From JAWXCH01 sp034440595 (GTDB taxonomy: Bacteria; Planctomycetota; Planctomycetia; Pirellulales; JALHPA01): 22,969 bases of DNA. A program made the position numbers and the translations under genes. The DNA lies in contig JAWXCH010000312.1 in assembly GCA_034440595.1 (NCBI GenBank), forward strand, positions 1-22,969. The letters are read 5' to 3'. Below are positions 6,710 to 15,981 of this stretch, piece by piece. The notes under the pieces were generated by a model. That model saw only the letters and a program-made list of their open reading frames with translations, ran no database searches and was not told where the DNA came from. Position 1 is the first letter of the stretch. Each line of letters begins with the position of its first letter.

Positions 6710-9025
6710 TTACTTCCCCTCCACCGTTTTCAACCACCCTTCAATCGTAAAATCTGGCGAGCCGAGTTCGTCTGGTTTCAGGCACTTTAGATCTGCTGGC
6801 GGAGTGGGGTGGAGCTTCATATCGACCAGATTCGCGCCGCGGTCGTGCAGGTCGGTGCCGTAGAGTTTTTCTAGCACTATGCCATGCGCATCGCACCATT
6901 GGCCAGCATTGACGTTGGGGAGGGCGCGGATCTCTGCCTCGCCCATGCCGGGTGTGGTCAGGTACCGGCGAACGGCGTGCAGCGCCTGAGGGTAGGCGTA
7001 GAAGGCGCGGTGCCCGGCCTCTGGCTCGAACCAGGTCAAGATATTCTGCGGGCTGCGTAGCTCCTCGTAGACCTGCTTGCCACGGGTGGCGACGTTTTGC
7101 GTACCACGCCAGGCGCGGCCATCACCGTCGCGGTCGATGACAATATCGGCATCGCCATTCATGATGTAGATAGCGCATTCGGGAGCGGCCAGGGCGGCGA
7201 ATTCATTCCAGGACAGCCGCGAACGCATTTGCGCGAACGGGATAGCGGTGCAGTACTTGCTGCGGAGAACCGTGTCGTCATAAGCCCAGCCGCAGACCAG
7301 GGCGAATTTAATCTGCGGCTCGAGTGCCGCCATCCAGGCCGCTACGGCACCGCCGAGGGAGTAGCCCGCCACGCCGATACGGTTGTGGTCGATGTCCGGG
7401 CGCTCCATGAGGAAGTCGACGCCGCGCATCGTGTCAAACACCAGCTTGCCCATGATCGTGCGGCCGGCGACGGTGGCGCGGTCGCTGACCGTTTTCTGGT
7501 CGTGCTCGCGCGTGCCGCGGCGACCTTCGGGGTGGCGTTCTTCCTCGCCGATCGGATCGATGGCCAGGACCGCGAGGCCGAGTTTGGCATAGACCTGACC
7601 GGTGTAGTTGTAGGACCAGTGGCTTTTGCTGCCACCGTGGCCATAGGTGAAGACGATGGCGGGCATGGGGCCGGTCGGATTTTTGGGGCGATAGAGAACC
7701 GCCGGGGTGCGGGAGCCTTTTTCGGTGGTGAAGACCCAGCGTTCGATGACGACGCCATCGTGTTCGGACTCGCCACGTTTCTCAGCGGCCAGGGGGACGC
7801 GATCCTTGGGAATGCCGAGAATCTGGCTCAACTCTGCGCGAGTCTTGTTTCGCCAGGCGGTAAACTTGGCGGGATCCTTGGCTAGCTCGACGATATCAGG
7901 AGTTGCGGCAGTGGGTGTGTGGTTGGCGGCATTGGCCGAGATGTCATCCGGGCCGGTACGTGTGGGAGGTTGAGATGATCTTTTTCCAACTGGCTTGGTA
8001 GCCAAGGCGATGGAGAAATATTTGTGTATCTTGTCAACTCGCCCGGAGTAGAACATGCGGTAGAGCGGGCCATCGCGCATAATCGCCTGGCTGGAGGTGT
8101 AGAGCGAGTCGTACTTGCTGTTCTCGACTGGGGTAAAGACAGGATTGGCCGGGTTCTTGGTCCAGGTAAACCCGTCGGCGCTGGTGGCGGTGCCGATGGC
8201 GGTTTTTTCAGGTTCTCCTCGCGTGGTGACTGACCAGTAGGAGGCGTAGAACATGGCCCACTGGTTTCCATCTTTGAGGACGTAGGGATAGAAGAGCGCT
8301 TTCTTTTTTTCCCACGGTTGCGAAACGATCAACTGCGGGTTGCTGGAATGTGCTTTGAGTGAATGGAGGTCAGGGCCTGTGGCCAGATGGAGTTCCCACG
8401 GCTGGCCATCTTGGGGCTTGTGGACATAGTACATTCGATACTCGTCGCCGACGCGGAGCAGATTGGGGGCATAGGCGCCGTGATAGATCGGGCTGCGGGG
8501 ATCTTTTTTCCAGTGAATGCCATCGGTGCTGGTGGCATGTTCGATATCGTCGGCGCGATTGCCGCAGTAGACCATATGCCAGGTGCCATCGGCATCGAGC
8601 AGGAGGTTTCCCTCTGGATCGCGGAGGACTGCAGGCGTGCAGTGGAAGTCGTCTCGCTCGCCAAGGGGGAGGATTGGCTTGTCGAGTTTCTTAAAGTGGA
8701 CGCCGTCGTCCGAAGTGGCCAGGCCGAGCTGGTAGTCGATGAATTTTTCTTTGGTAGCTGGCCCGGAGGGTCCACCGCAGAAGTAAAGATAGTACTTGCC
8801 TTTGTGCTTGGCGATTGCTGGCCCCATGATATTGTGCGAGTCAAACGCTGGTGCCGGGGCAAGTGAGAGAACAGGATTGTCGGCGGAGCGCGTCCAACCG
8901 GGGGAGGCGAGTTCGTCGGCGCGGGAGGCCGATTGCATGTAGTTTAATGAAATGATTGCGTAACAGGAGGCCAGGAACAGGCGGCTGCAATGTTGGAACG
9001 AAATAGCAGAGAATTGCTTACGCAT
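6710..9025 (-). CDS. Secreted fusion: five-bladed-propeller glycosidase-like domain plus alpha/beta-hydrolase esterase
   Basis: A 771-residue exported protein. A signal peptide (RLFLASCYAIISLNYMQ, cleavage near SRA/DE) is followed by a propeller of about 330 residues with repeated HNIMGPAIAKHKGKYYLYF, ADGTWHMVYCGNR, STDGIHW, APNLLRVGDEYRMYY and SADGFTW units. These are characteristic of GH43/GH32/GH130-type glycosidases. A low-complexity Thr/Pro/Ala linker (about 350-380) joins an alpha/beta-hydrolase with GYSLGG (nucleophile Ser556), NGDAD (Asp627) and EAGHR (His672) as a plausible triad, similar to acetyl-xylan-esterase-like hydrolases. It probably removes side chains and acyl groups from one polysaccharide outside the cytoplasm; the substrate is unknown. 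The ATG at 9025 is chosen over a GTG at 9034 because AGGAAG (9034-9039) overlaps the GTG but is correctly spaced for the ATG. A single-domain start would not explain the shared frame. Confidence 0.87.
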   Translation of the reverse strand: MRKQFSAISFQHCSRLFLASCYAIISLNYMQSASRADELASPGWTRSADNPVLSLAPAPAFDSHNIMGPAIAKHKGKYYLYFCGGPSGPATKEKFIDYQLGLATSDDGVHFKKLDKPILPLGERDDFHCTPAVLRDPEGNLLLDADGTWHMVYCGNRADDIEHATSTDGIHWKKDPRSPIYHGAYAPNLLRVGDEYRMYYVHKPQDGQPWELHLATGPDLHSLKAHSSNPQLIVSQPWEKKKALFYPYVLKDGNQWAMFYASYWSVTTRGEPEKTAIGTATSADGFTWTKNPANPVFTPVENSKYDSLYTSSQAIMRDGPLYRMFYSGRVDKIHKYFSIALATKPVGKRSSQPPTRTGPDDISANAANHTPTAATPDIVELAKDPAKFTAWRNKTRAELSQILGIPKDRVPLAAEKRGESEHDGVVIERWVFTTEKGSRTPAVLYRPKNPTGPMPAIVFTYGHGGSKSHWSYNYTGQVYAKLGLAVLAIDPIGEEERHPEGRRGTREHDQKTVSDRATVAGRTIMGKLVFDTMRGVDFLMERPDIDHNRIGVAGYSLGGAVAAWMAALEPQIKFALVCGWAYDDTVLRSKYCTAIPFAQMRSRLSWNEFAALAAPECAIYIMNGDADIVIDRDGDGRAWRGTQNVATRGKQVYEELRSPQNILTWFEPEAGHRAFYAYPQALHAVRRYLTTPGMGEAEIRALPNVNAGQWCDAHGIVLEKLYGTDLHDRGANLVDMKLHPTPPADLKCLKPDELGSPDFTIEGWLKTVEGK

Positions 9026-9471
9026 AATTGTCACTTCCTGGGTGGAGAATCAAGGGCGGGGAGGGATGAGGTCGTCGTTCAGATCGATTTGAAAGTGACC
9101 TGCACGAATGGGTCGACAAATATTGGCCGCGGTCACCTTCGTCTGGCCATTCTATGGTGCGAGTCTGGTCTCGTAAATCAGATTATAAGCTTGAATCTCT
9201 GCCGATGCACTGCTGAAATAATCACAAAACTCACAAAACTACTTGCGTTCTGCCGCGCATCTTACTATCACTTGTTTACCAATCAATCTGATGGATCTAT
9301 CGCGGGCATTGATGCCGGCAGAGATCGGGCCCGTTTCTGGCCACTCTCGCCGCGGTTGATTGGCGGATAGCTTAATCACACCTATCAGGTGGCAGATTCT
9401 TTTTGGTGAATTCTTAACTGAAGTGTGCGACGGGAATACGCACAAGGTCTACTCCGCAGTGGCAATTTAAC
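9026..9471. other. Divergent intergenic region between the fusion hydrolase and the large PEP-CTERM protein
   Basis: No supported gene. A perfect TATAAT occurs on the minus strand (ATTATA at 9182-9187), about 155 bases before the hydrolase ATG, but without a convincing -35. A tandem pair of the 9-mer TCACAAAAC lies at 9222-9239. The rightward gene has no obvious Shine-Dalgarno before its ATG. Otherwise nothing recognisable. Confidence 0.4.
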
Positions 9472-12400
9472 ATGCAAAGCATTTTCGTTCACTTGATCTT
9501 GCGCGCCGCCTTGGCGGTATCGTTAATTTGTATGGCCGTTGAACGCGCCGCGGCGGTGGAATCGAACTGGATCAATCCCAATGGCGGACTGTTTAATACG
9601 CAGACCAACTGGGATGGCTTTGTCCCCTTGTCCAATGCCACGGCGCTGTTCGACTTGCCGAATAGCTATAGCGTGACCATGACGACCAGTCGCACAACCG
9701 ACCGGCTGACGGTGAATCGCGGTAATGTGCAACTGCTGTTAGGGGGTGTGACGTATACACTGGGAAGCGGAATGTATGTGGGTGACGCGGCTGGGCAACA
9801 CGGTGTGCTGTCGATGACAAACGGCATTGTCCAAGGCATCAACTTGAATGTTGGTGTCGATGCGGGGGACCAAGGGACGCTTACGCTGGGGGCGAACTTG
9901 CGTGCGACGTTTGTTGGCAACGCGCGCGTTGGAGCAGGTGGCTGGGGCAGTCTAACTCTCCGCGACGGGGCAACGCTCATTGATCAAGGTAGCTCACTCG
10001 GACACAGTGCCACCGGGTATGGCACGGCACTCGTCACGGGTTGGCAAACAAAGTGGCAGACGGCGGCGTTGACAGTCGGCAGCGCTGGAAATGGAATGCT
10101 TACCGTCAATGATCGGGCAAGGTTGGAAAGTCAACAAACTGTGCTTGGTCTGAACAGCAATACGACCGGCACCGTGACGATTGACGGGACCGGTACGCGG
10201 TGGTTAAACAGCAGCGCAGTCACAGTTGGTGCAGGAGGAAGCGGCCGGATCGAGGTTCAAAATGGCGCAGTGGTGGAAAGCGGCAGCGCGCTACTGGCTG
10301 CAAGCATCGGCTCGAGCGGCATGGTCAATCTGACAGGTAGCGGATCAGAGTGGATAGTCGACGGAGCGATAGAAGTTGGTCGCTCAGGATTGGCGGAGTT
10401 GACGGTAAATAGTGGTGCGTTTTTGCAGAGTGCATCTGGTCAAGTTGCATCGCTGGCCGGATCGAACGCCAGTGTGACATTAAGCGGCGCAGAAAGTACT
10501 TGGCAACTTCAAGGGAATCTTGCTATCGGCGGAAGTGAGAACGCACTTGGCGGCACGGCCGAGATGCACGTTAACAATGGGGCGGTGCTGGATCTAGCCA
10601 ATTCGGCCAGTAGCACACTCAAGATTTGGGAAGGCTCACATCTAGAGATTGATGGCGGAACGGTGCGCACTGGCGCGCTGGACAAGCGTGGCTCGCTGAA
10701 CTTTCACGACGGTACACTAGAAATTGTGGGCGGAACACTGGGTAGCAATTCGCTGTCCTCGATTGATGGTGGAGATACGGATGCCGCCCCGGTGTTGCGG
10801 TTGATCGGTGGTGCGACTGCCGATTGGACTAATACACTCACTGTAGGTCAGGTACGTCGAGGCACGATGCAATTGGAGAGCGGGGCGTCGGCAATTATCG
10901 CTGGTGACCTGCTTGTCGGTGCTGGCCAGACTGCTAATGGGGTCATCGACGTGAAGAACGGCGCAAGGATTGAGCTTGGAGGGGATCTGCTTCTGGGAGG
11001 GTCGGCATTTGCCGCTGGTGGCAGTGGGACAGTCACATTGCAGTCTGGCGGATCGATGACAGCAGATAACGGCGCTGTGATTCTTTGGCCACAAGGCTCC
11101 CTCAAACTGGATGGAGGGCACTTGGACGCCGGATCGCTTGAATTTCGTGGTGGAAGCATCGCGTTTTCGACGGGAACGATGCGGCTTACTAGCCCGGTAT
11201 CGATGGACTTGATATGGCTGACGAGAGTTGTGGGATCTTCGCACAGTCTCGGCAACGGACAGACGCTAGAACTAGGTGAAGCGACGATAAGCGGTTCGCT
11301 CAGCGTGCAAGGGGGAAGTTTATCCGCGGAACAACTGACTCTATCCGCGCCGTTGCAGCTTTCCGCCGGTTCGCTGGCGGTGCATCAGCAGATGCAAATT
11401 GCGCCGCAGGGGCTGCTACACGTCGAAGGTATCAGCACAACTAACTTCACAGGCGGTTTGATGAATGACGGCGAGCTAGCCATGCAGTCTGCATTGGCGA
11501 CGGTCGAAGGTGGCACACTGGACAATCGGGGAGTCGTGCGTGGGAACGGTCGAATCAACATGCCGCTGAATAATCTGTCGAACGGACGAGTCCAGGTTGG
11601 GGCCAATGAGCGACTGCAATTCTTAGCGACAGAGAATACGAACAGTGGAACCATTGAGGTCGGCACGTCTGGAGCGATTGAATTTTTAAATGAACTGCAA
11701 AACACGGTCAGTGGCCGGATCATAGCCCGCGATAGTTCGCTGCAGTTCGGTGGAGGACTGCAAAATGATGGGGAGTTGCTACTGAGTGGAGGAGCAATAG
11801 ATATCGCGGGGGCGATCAATACCAGTTCAGGTGGGCGGATTGCAGTGGCCGGCGGTACGGAAGCTGTATTTCAAAATGTGCTGGATTTGAGCGGAACAGT
11901 GGAAGTGTACAACGGCAGCTCGGCGTTGTTTTTGCAAAATGTGGTTGGGGAGGGAGACCTGATTGTGCATGCGGGCGGAAGATTGGAACTGGTCGGGACA
12001 ACGGACTTTACTCCCCTACTAACAGCGTCGGTAAATAGTGGATCAATGGAAACTGAGAAGACGCCGCTGAGTGGGGTGATCCTGACGGGGGGAATTTCGG
12101 CGAATTCTTACATTGCACCAGTAGTTGAGAATCATGGCACCTTGCAATTCTCCCGAGGCGATACGCCGGGTGCAACTCACGCGATGCGCTCGATCTCTGG
12201 CAACGGCGCAACCGTAGTTGCCGATGGTGTTGAACTATCGGCCGGCCAGGTTGAGCAACAGTCGCTCTCAATCGGTGCGGGTGCAACGTTGACACTGGAT
12301 CGTCCAAGCAGCACATTACCACTAGCCGGTACCGAGGGGAGCCACGTTGGCGCGCTGCAAATTGCCGGGGGCGCAACCCCCACCGGCACGATTGACATTG

Positions 12401-13026
12401 GCAGCAGTGCGCTGGTCATTCAGTCCAGCCAAGGTTTGAGCGCCACAGTATTGGAAACTACGGTGGCACAGATCAAGAGTGCGCAGAATCGTGTGGGTGG
12501 CCGAGCACTTTGGAATGGCCCTGGAATCAGTAGCACTGACGCATGGGAGGCCAATCAGATGGCCGGAGGAGAACTGTTGGGGCTGGCCGCACTGCGGAAC
12601 GGAGACTTTACAGCACTCGGTTTGCCGATTCGCAATACATTTGCGGGGCACTCGGTGAATGCCGATTCGATCCTGGTCAGCTACGCGTTGATTGGCGATG
12701 CCAACCTGGATGGGGTCGTGGATTTTGACGACTATGGTCTAATCGATGGAGCCTTCAGCGGAGCGCTACCCAATCTCGGCTGGATCAGTGGCGACTTTAA
12801 CTATGATGGTGTGGTCGACTTCGACGATTACGGGCTGATGGATTTTGCATTTAGTCGACAAGATGTACTGGCGGCGCTAGCCGGTGCCGACCCTGGAACC
12901 GTTGTTGTTCCAGAACCTGGCACCTGCGGCCTCTTCGTACTGGCGATCTTTATATTAACAGGATCGAAGCGATTGTCGCTCATTCAAAGGCATTCGCCGG
13001 AATTACTTCGCGGCCCGCACGGGTGA
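9472..13026 (+). CDS. Giant secreted T5SS/PEP-CTERM-repeat protein with dockerin-like EF-hand pair and PEP-CTERM anchor
   Basis: A 1184-residue surface protein. A signal peptide (residues 1-28, ending RAAA) precedes NWINPNGGLFNTQTNW, a usual opening of planctomycete beta-helix proteins. From about 90 to 620 come degenerate units of the form VGxxGxGxLxVxxGAxL ... GTVTIDGTGTRW ... VTVGAGGSG, the T5SS/PEP-CTERM-associated repeat, which should fold as a long right-handed beta-solenoid. Glycine-rich solenoid-like sequence continues to about 950. Two calcium-loop motifs follow: DANLDGVVDFDD (from 1076) and DFNYDGVVDFDD (from 1108), like a dockerin pair. The tail has PEP (1147-1149), a hydrophobic helix and a basic SKR. 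No autotransporter barrel is present, so surface sorting should depend on a PEP-CTERM/exosortase system encoded elsewhere. The last 47 bases overlap the convergent gene. The role is probably adhesive or matrix-like, by inference. Confidence 0.9.
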   Translation: MQSIFVHLILRAALAVSLICMAVERAAAVESNWINPNGGLFNTQTNWDGFVPLSNATALFDLPNSYSVTMTTSRTTDRLTVNRGNVQLLLGGVTYTLGSGMYVGDAAGQHGVLSMTNGIVQGINLNVGVDAGDQGTLTLGANLRATFVGNARVGAGGWGSLTLRDGATLIDQGSSLGHSATGYGTALVTGWQTKWQTAALTVGSAGNGMLTVNDRARLESQQTVLGLNSNTTGTVTIDGTGTRWLNSSAVTVGAGGSGRIEVQNGAVVESGSALLAASIGSSGMVNLTGSGSEWIVDGAIEVGRSGLAELTVNSGAFLQSASGQVASLAGSNASVTLSGAESTWQLQGNLAIGGSENALGGTAEMHVNNGAVLDLANSASSTLKIWEGSHLEIDGGTVRTGALDKRGSLNFHDGTLEIVGGTLGSNSLSSIDGGDTDAAPVLRLIGGATADWTNTLTVGQVRRGTMQLESGASAIIAGDLLVGAGQTANGVIDVKNGARIELGGDLLLGGSAFAAGGSGTVTLQSGGSMTADNGAVILWPQGSLKLDGGHLDAGSLEFRGGSIAFSTGTMRLTSPVSMDLIWLTRVVGSSHSLGNGQTLELGEATISGSLSVQGGSLSAEQLTLSAPLQLSAGSLAVHQQMQIAPQGLLHVEGISTTNFTGGLMNDGELAMQSALATVEGGTLDNRGVVRGNGRINMPLNNLSNGRVQVGANERLQFLATENTNSGTIEVGTSGAIEFLNELQNTVSGRIIARDSSLQFGGGLQNDGELLLSGGAIDIAGAINTSSGGRIAVAGGTEAVFQNVLDLSGTVEVYNGSSALFLQNVVGEGDLIVHAGGRLELVGTTDFTPLLTASVNSGSMETEKTPLSGVILTGGISANSYIAPVVENHGTLQFSRGDTPGATHAMRSISGNGATVVADGVELSAGQVEQQSLSIGAGATLTLDRPSSTLPLAGTEGSHVGALQIAGGATPTGTIDIGSSALVIQSSQGLSATVLETTVAQIKSAQNRVGGRALWNGPGISSTDAWEANQMAGGELLGLAALRNGDFTALGLPIRNTFAGHSVNADSILVSYALIGDANLDGVVDFDDYGLIDGAFSGALPNLGWISGDFNYDGVVDFDDYGLMDFAFSRQDVLAALAGADPGTVVVPEPGTCGLFVLAIFILTGSKRLSLIQRHSPELLRGPHG

Positions 13027-14035
13027 CGAGCGACTTGTAGACGAATGGATTGATCGATTCTGAAATGAAATGGGCACTGCCATCGGCAAAGCAGAACTGT
13101 GCTCCGCCGACATGAAAACTATAAGCCTCACCGGCGTTTGTCCCGTTGATGACGGTCGGCCCCGGTTCAGCACCCGCCTCAGTCACCCCCGCCAGACTGC
13201 TACCGTTGTCAGGATCGGCCCAGCCGGTTCCATCAGAAGTTAATCCGCTGGTTGGCTTTCCAAAAAGGTAAACGTTTGGCCTACCGGCATCCTCGGCCAC
13301 CATAATCGTCTTTGACAGGCCATCTGTGATATTTTTAATTTTGCATGGAGGAGAAGTGTTCTTGCTGAGAACTCCGAGATTCTGCGGTAGTAGTTCTTCG
13401 GCTGAGGTCAAAGTAACCAGGTTATTCAAATCTGCAAAATTAGTCTTTAGCCCGTTGACCGAACCGTAATCTCCCGCCGCCGGCTTAAGCAGTGAAGTGA
13501 AGTTTTCATCCATCCGGCTCTGCTCGGTTGAGGGGCAGCGAAACAGAGGGATTGGTTCACTGACGATTTGCAGATTGGTTGGTCGAGTCGGATTAGAAGG
13601 ATCGGGAGTATTGTCGAACCAGGCCTTCCTGAGATTGAACTTCGAGGCGATTCCCACTTCCTCAATGTAGGGCAGAATCACCGTGGTCCAGGACTGCTCA
13701 TGGGAGGAGGCCGGTCGGTTTGGAATTGGCTGCTTGCCCAGGTTACTTGTCGTTACATTCTTTCGGCTAAGTGGGTAGGTGCGGAAAGTATTTTCGTAAT
13801 TGATCGTCGCCAAGCCGAATTGACGGATGTTGTTCATGCACTGGGTGCGGTGTGCCGCCGAGCGGGCAGCATTTATTGCTGGCAGCAACAGCGCCACCAG
13901 GATGCCAATTATTGCAATCACCACCAGCAACTCAACCAGGGTGAACCCCGGTGCGCGGCAGGACTTTCTCGTTTTACCGAAATCGATAAACATGTTTTGT
14001 TGGTTGTTCCGGTTTTGAATCGTATAAACTTCCAT
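12980..14035 (-). CDS. DUF1559 prepilin-like protein with H-X9-DG motif
   Basis: A 351-residue protein of the planctomycete DUF1559 family. A 30-residue leader ends in a prepilin cleavage site (APG/FTLVELLVVIAI; Gly30-Phe31, Glu at +5), and the following hydrophobic helix of about 20 residues ends in LLLPAINAARSAA. Near the C terminus His308 and DG 318-319 form the H-X9-DG motif (FHVGGAQFCFADGSAHF). These proteins are processed like type IV pilins or type II secretion pseudopilins and are amplified in planctomycetes; their exact function is unsettled. AAGGA sits 8 bases before the ATG at 14035, which favours the long leader over an internal Met15. The 3' end overlaps the convergent PEP-CTERM gene by 47 bases. 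It follows the dockerin/PEP-CTERM gene by 74 bases on the same strand and may be co-transcribed. Confidence 0.93.
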   Translation of the reverse strand: MEVYTIQNRNNQQNMFIDFGKTRKSCRAPGFTLVELLVVIAIIGILVALLLPAINAARSAAHRTQCMNNIRQFGLATINYENTFRTYPLSRKNVTTSNLGKQPIPNRPASSHEQSWTTVILPYIEEVGIASKFNLRKAWFDNTPDPSNPTRPTNLQIVSEPIPLFRCPSTEQSRMDENFTSLLKPAAGDYGSVNGLKTNFADLNNLVTLTSAEELLPQNLGVLSKNTSPPCKIKNITDGLSKTIMVAEDAGRPNVYLFGKPTSGLTSDGTGWADPDNGSSLAGVTEAGAEPGPTVINGTNAGEAYSFHVGGAQFCFADGSAHFISESINPFVYKSLVTRAGREVIPANAFE

Positions 14036-14109
14036 GACTGAATTCCTTCAAAGGCCTGAGATCGACCGTAATGCGTTGCTCAAATAAATTCGGCGGCGAG
14101 GACATCCGT

Positions 14110-15861
14110 TCAACTCATTGACTGCGACTTAGCGTGCCTTGCTGGACGGCGAATTCGATGAATTACCATCCCGATTGCGGCCAGTCCCATCAAGACAAGC
14201 GACGATGGTTCTGGAATCGGCACCGGTGCATTACCCCTTCCCCAACCACCCAGCACTAGATTCAGGTCATCCTGACCAACAAAACCGTCCTGACTTGGAT
14301 CTCCTAAAAGCGAATTGCCAGGCGTGACGTTCTCTCCCCAGTTTCCGAGAATCAGGTTCAAGTCATCCTGGCCGATAAAACCATCCCCATTCAGATCTCC
14401 AGGATGATTCGTAAGATTGCCGATTAGCTGAGCGTCGAAGCGCAGGTCGATGTCACTCAGCGAGGAAGTGTGAACTTCGATGGCCAGCGTGTTTGTGCCC
14501 CCTAGCAACAAGCTGGGATCGATCGAATAAGTGCGCCAGGTGTTTTGCAGGCTGTCGGTGAGGGGAGCCAGTGCCAGATCATTGTCCGCGGCACCGACTC
14601 CCAGATTAAAGCGAGTAATCTCCGTGCCGTTGAAAAACACCGCTGCACCGTCGTCGACCAGCAATTTCAAGGTCAGATCAGTGGCCACCAAGATCGAGTC
14701 CACTTCGAACGAATTGCGGAATTCGTAGGAGACTGCTTTTGAGGAAGCATTGCCGCCGAAGGAAAGAACCGTTTGCTCATTTCCTTGACCGAAGCCGAAC
14801 GGACCGCTGCCGGTGGCCCAACTACCGTCGCTGGCACCTGGTTGATTCCAGTTCGCATCACGTGCAGCACCGCCATCCAGGTACTTCCAATCCGAAGCAG
14901 CAGCGACCAACGTTGTTGGAATAGCAGGGCCATCGTTGCTGGTACGCGTGTACTTGTAGAGTTTTTGATTCACACCTTCGCTAAAGGTATAGAAGTTGTT
15001 GCCGTAAGCATCGAAAGCGATTGCCTCGGCGTTGGCCTCGACACTCTTACCGTTCACCTCAATCCACTGCGGAACCTTGACCATTGTCTGAGCGATCGTT
15101 TCGCCGGGAGTACGGTCAAAGAGAAAGGCAAACTGATTCTGATTGCGAACAAAAATCTGGGATCCATCTGGCGTGATCGAAGCACCGTTAGCGCGAGCGA
15201 TCCAGGATGAATTGGCGACCAACGACAATGTTTGTGTGCCTGCGGTACCAAACTGTGACTGTGTTCCTCGAAAGAAGTTTGTGCCAGAAGTGCCGGACAA
15301 TTCCTTTGAACCGAGGTAGAAATCACCGTTCAACGGATCGACAAACATCGACTCCACATCGGGGGCGGTGATATTAAAGGTTTGCGACTCGGCTCCCGGC
15401 ACGTTTTTGTTTAAAGGGCTGCCAGCTTGCTGAGCAGCATAGACGCTAGGCTCAGCGATTCTGGTAATTCGGACGTTGCTGCCGTTGGAGGCATTGGTGA
15501 TGTAGAGGTATTCCACTCCCGGTTCCGGCCCGGGACCAATCGCGATATCTTCCCAGTCGGTATTGGTCGCACCAGGAAGAGTGTAAGTACCAAGTAGCTG
15601 TCCAGTGGTGCTGAGGGCAAAAATCCGGTTGGTATCTCCCGAATCGTTATGCGTCCACAACACGTTGGAATTATTTCGGCTGGCTACTAGACCGGAGGCC
15701 TCATCAATTGCCGAGACCGCTACCGTTCCGACATTGGTCGGTGGAAAGGAAAACGTGCTGGCACCCCGTGCCGATGCGGCGTAGGTCAGCAAGCCTGCCA
15801 CAGCAATCCAAGCTGGCAGGGCTCTGAGTGGAAAGTGAACTGAATTTAGATATTTGGGCAT
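14110..15861 (-). CDS. Secreted beta-propeller protein with dockerin-like repeats and PEP-CTERM anchor
   Basis: A 583-residue exported protein. A signal peptide (AWIAVAGLLTYAASARG) leads into a propeller-like domain with EASGLVASRNNSNVLWTHNDSGD and DWEDIAIGPGPEPG, features shared with phytase-like/esterase-like propellers. About residues 315-480 form a second beta module (WKYLDGGAARDANW, FGFGQGNEQTV, LKLLVDDGAAVFFNG, NTLAIEVH) that recurs in bacterial secreted proteins, often with lamin-tail domains. Two EF-hand-like loops follow: DLNGDGFIGQDD (from 489) and the less canonical DPSQDGFVGQDD (from 521), each followed by LNLxLGxWG. The C terminus has PEP (550-552), a hydrophobic helix and an Arg-rich tail. 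The frame is open to 15933, but the ATG at 15861 is preceded by GGA at 5 bases and starts the signal peptide. Catalytic activity is uncertain. Confidence 0.88.
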   Translation of the reverse strand: MPKYLNSVHFPLRALPAWIAVAGLLTYAASARGASTFSFPPTNVGTVAVSAIDEASGLVASRNNSNVLWTHNDSGDTNRIFALSTTGQLLGTYTLPGATNTDWEDIAIGPGPEPGVEYLYITNASNGSNVRITRIAEPSVYAAQQAGSPLNKNVPGAESQTFNITAPDVESMFVDPLNGDFYLGSKELSGTSGTNFFRGTQSQFGTAGTQTLSLVANSSWIARANGASITPDGSQIFVRNQNQFAFLFDRTPGETIAQTMVKVPQWIEVNGKSVEANAEAIAFDAYGNNFYTFSEGVNQKLYKYTRTSNDGPAIPTTLVAAASDWKYLDGGAARDANWNQPGASDGSWATGSGPFGFGQGNEQTVLSFGGNASSKAVSYEFRNSFEVDSILVATDLTLKLLVDDGAAVFFNGTEITRFNLGVGAADNDLALAPLTDSLQNTWRTYSIDPSLLLGGTNTLAIEVHTSSLSDIDLRFDAQLIGNLTNHPGDLNGDGFIGQDDLNLILGNWGENVTPGNSLLGDPSQDGFVGQDDLNLVLGGWGRGNAPVPIPEPSSLVLMGLAAIGMVIHRIRRPARHAKSQSMS

Positions 15862-15981
15862 TTGCTTCCGGTGCGTGTGCGTAAATGTCATGTGTTGAGA
15901 AGAGGTGTTTTTGCCAGTCACTACCAAACGCAAATTGGTCCGTGATCACCGTGAAGCAATCAAGCAGACCGTTCTCAGCAA

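Noticed and set aside
7097..7885. Long 262-codon plus-strand open frame
   Set aside because: It is antisense to the fusion hydrolase, which has clear catalytic motifs in the other strand; the translation is low-quality and reflects GC-rich codon structure.
8363..8866. 167-codon plus-strand open frame
   Set aside because: Antisense to the propeller domain of the fusion hydrolase; no ribosome binding site or recognisable domain.
11385..11819. 144-codon minus-strand frame and similar ones inside the giant PEP-CTERM gene
   Set aside because: Ser/Pro-rich mirror translations of glycine/alanine repeat codons, without start signals.
9472..13026. Classical autotransporter (type V secretion)
   Set aside because: The repeats resemble T5SS passengers, but the C terminus is an EF-hand pair and a PEP-CTERM tail, with no beta-barrel domain.
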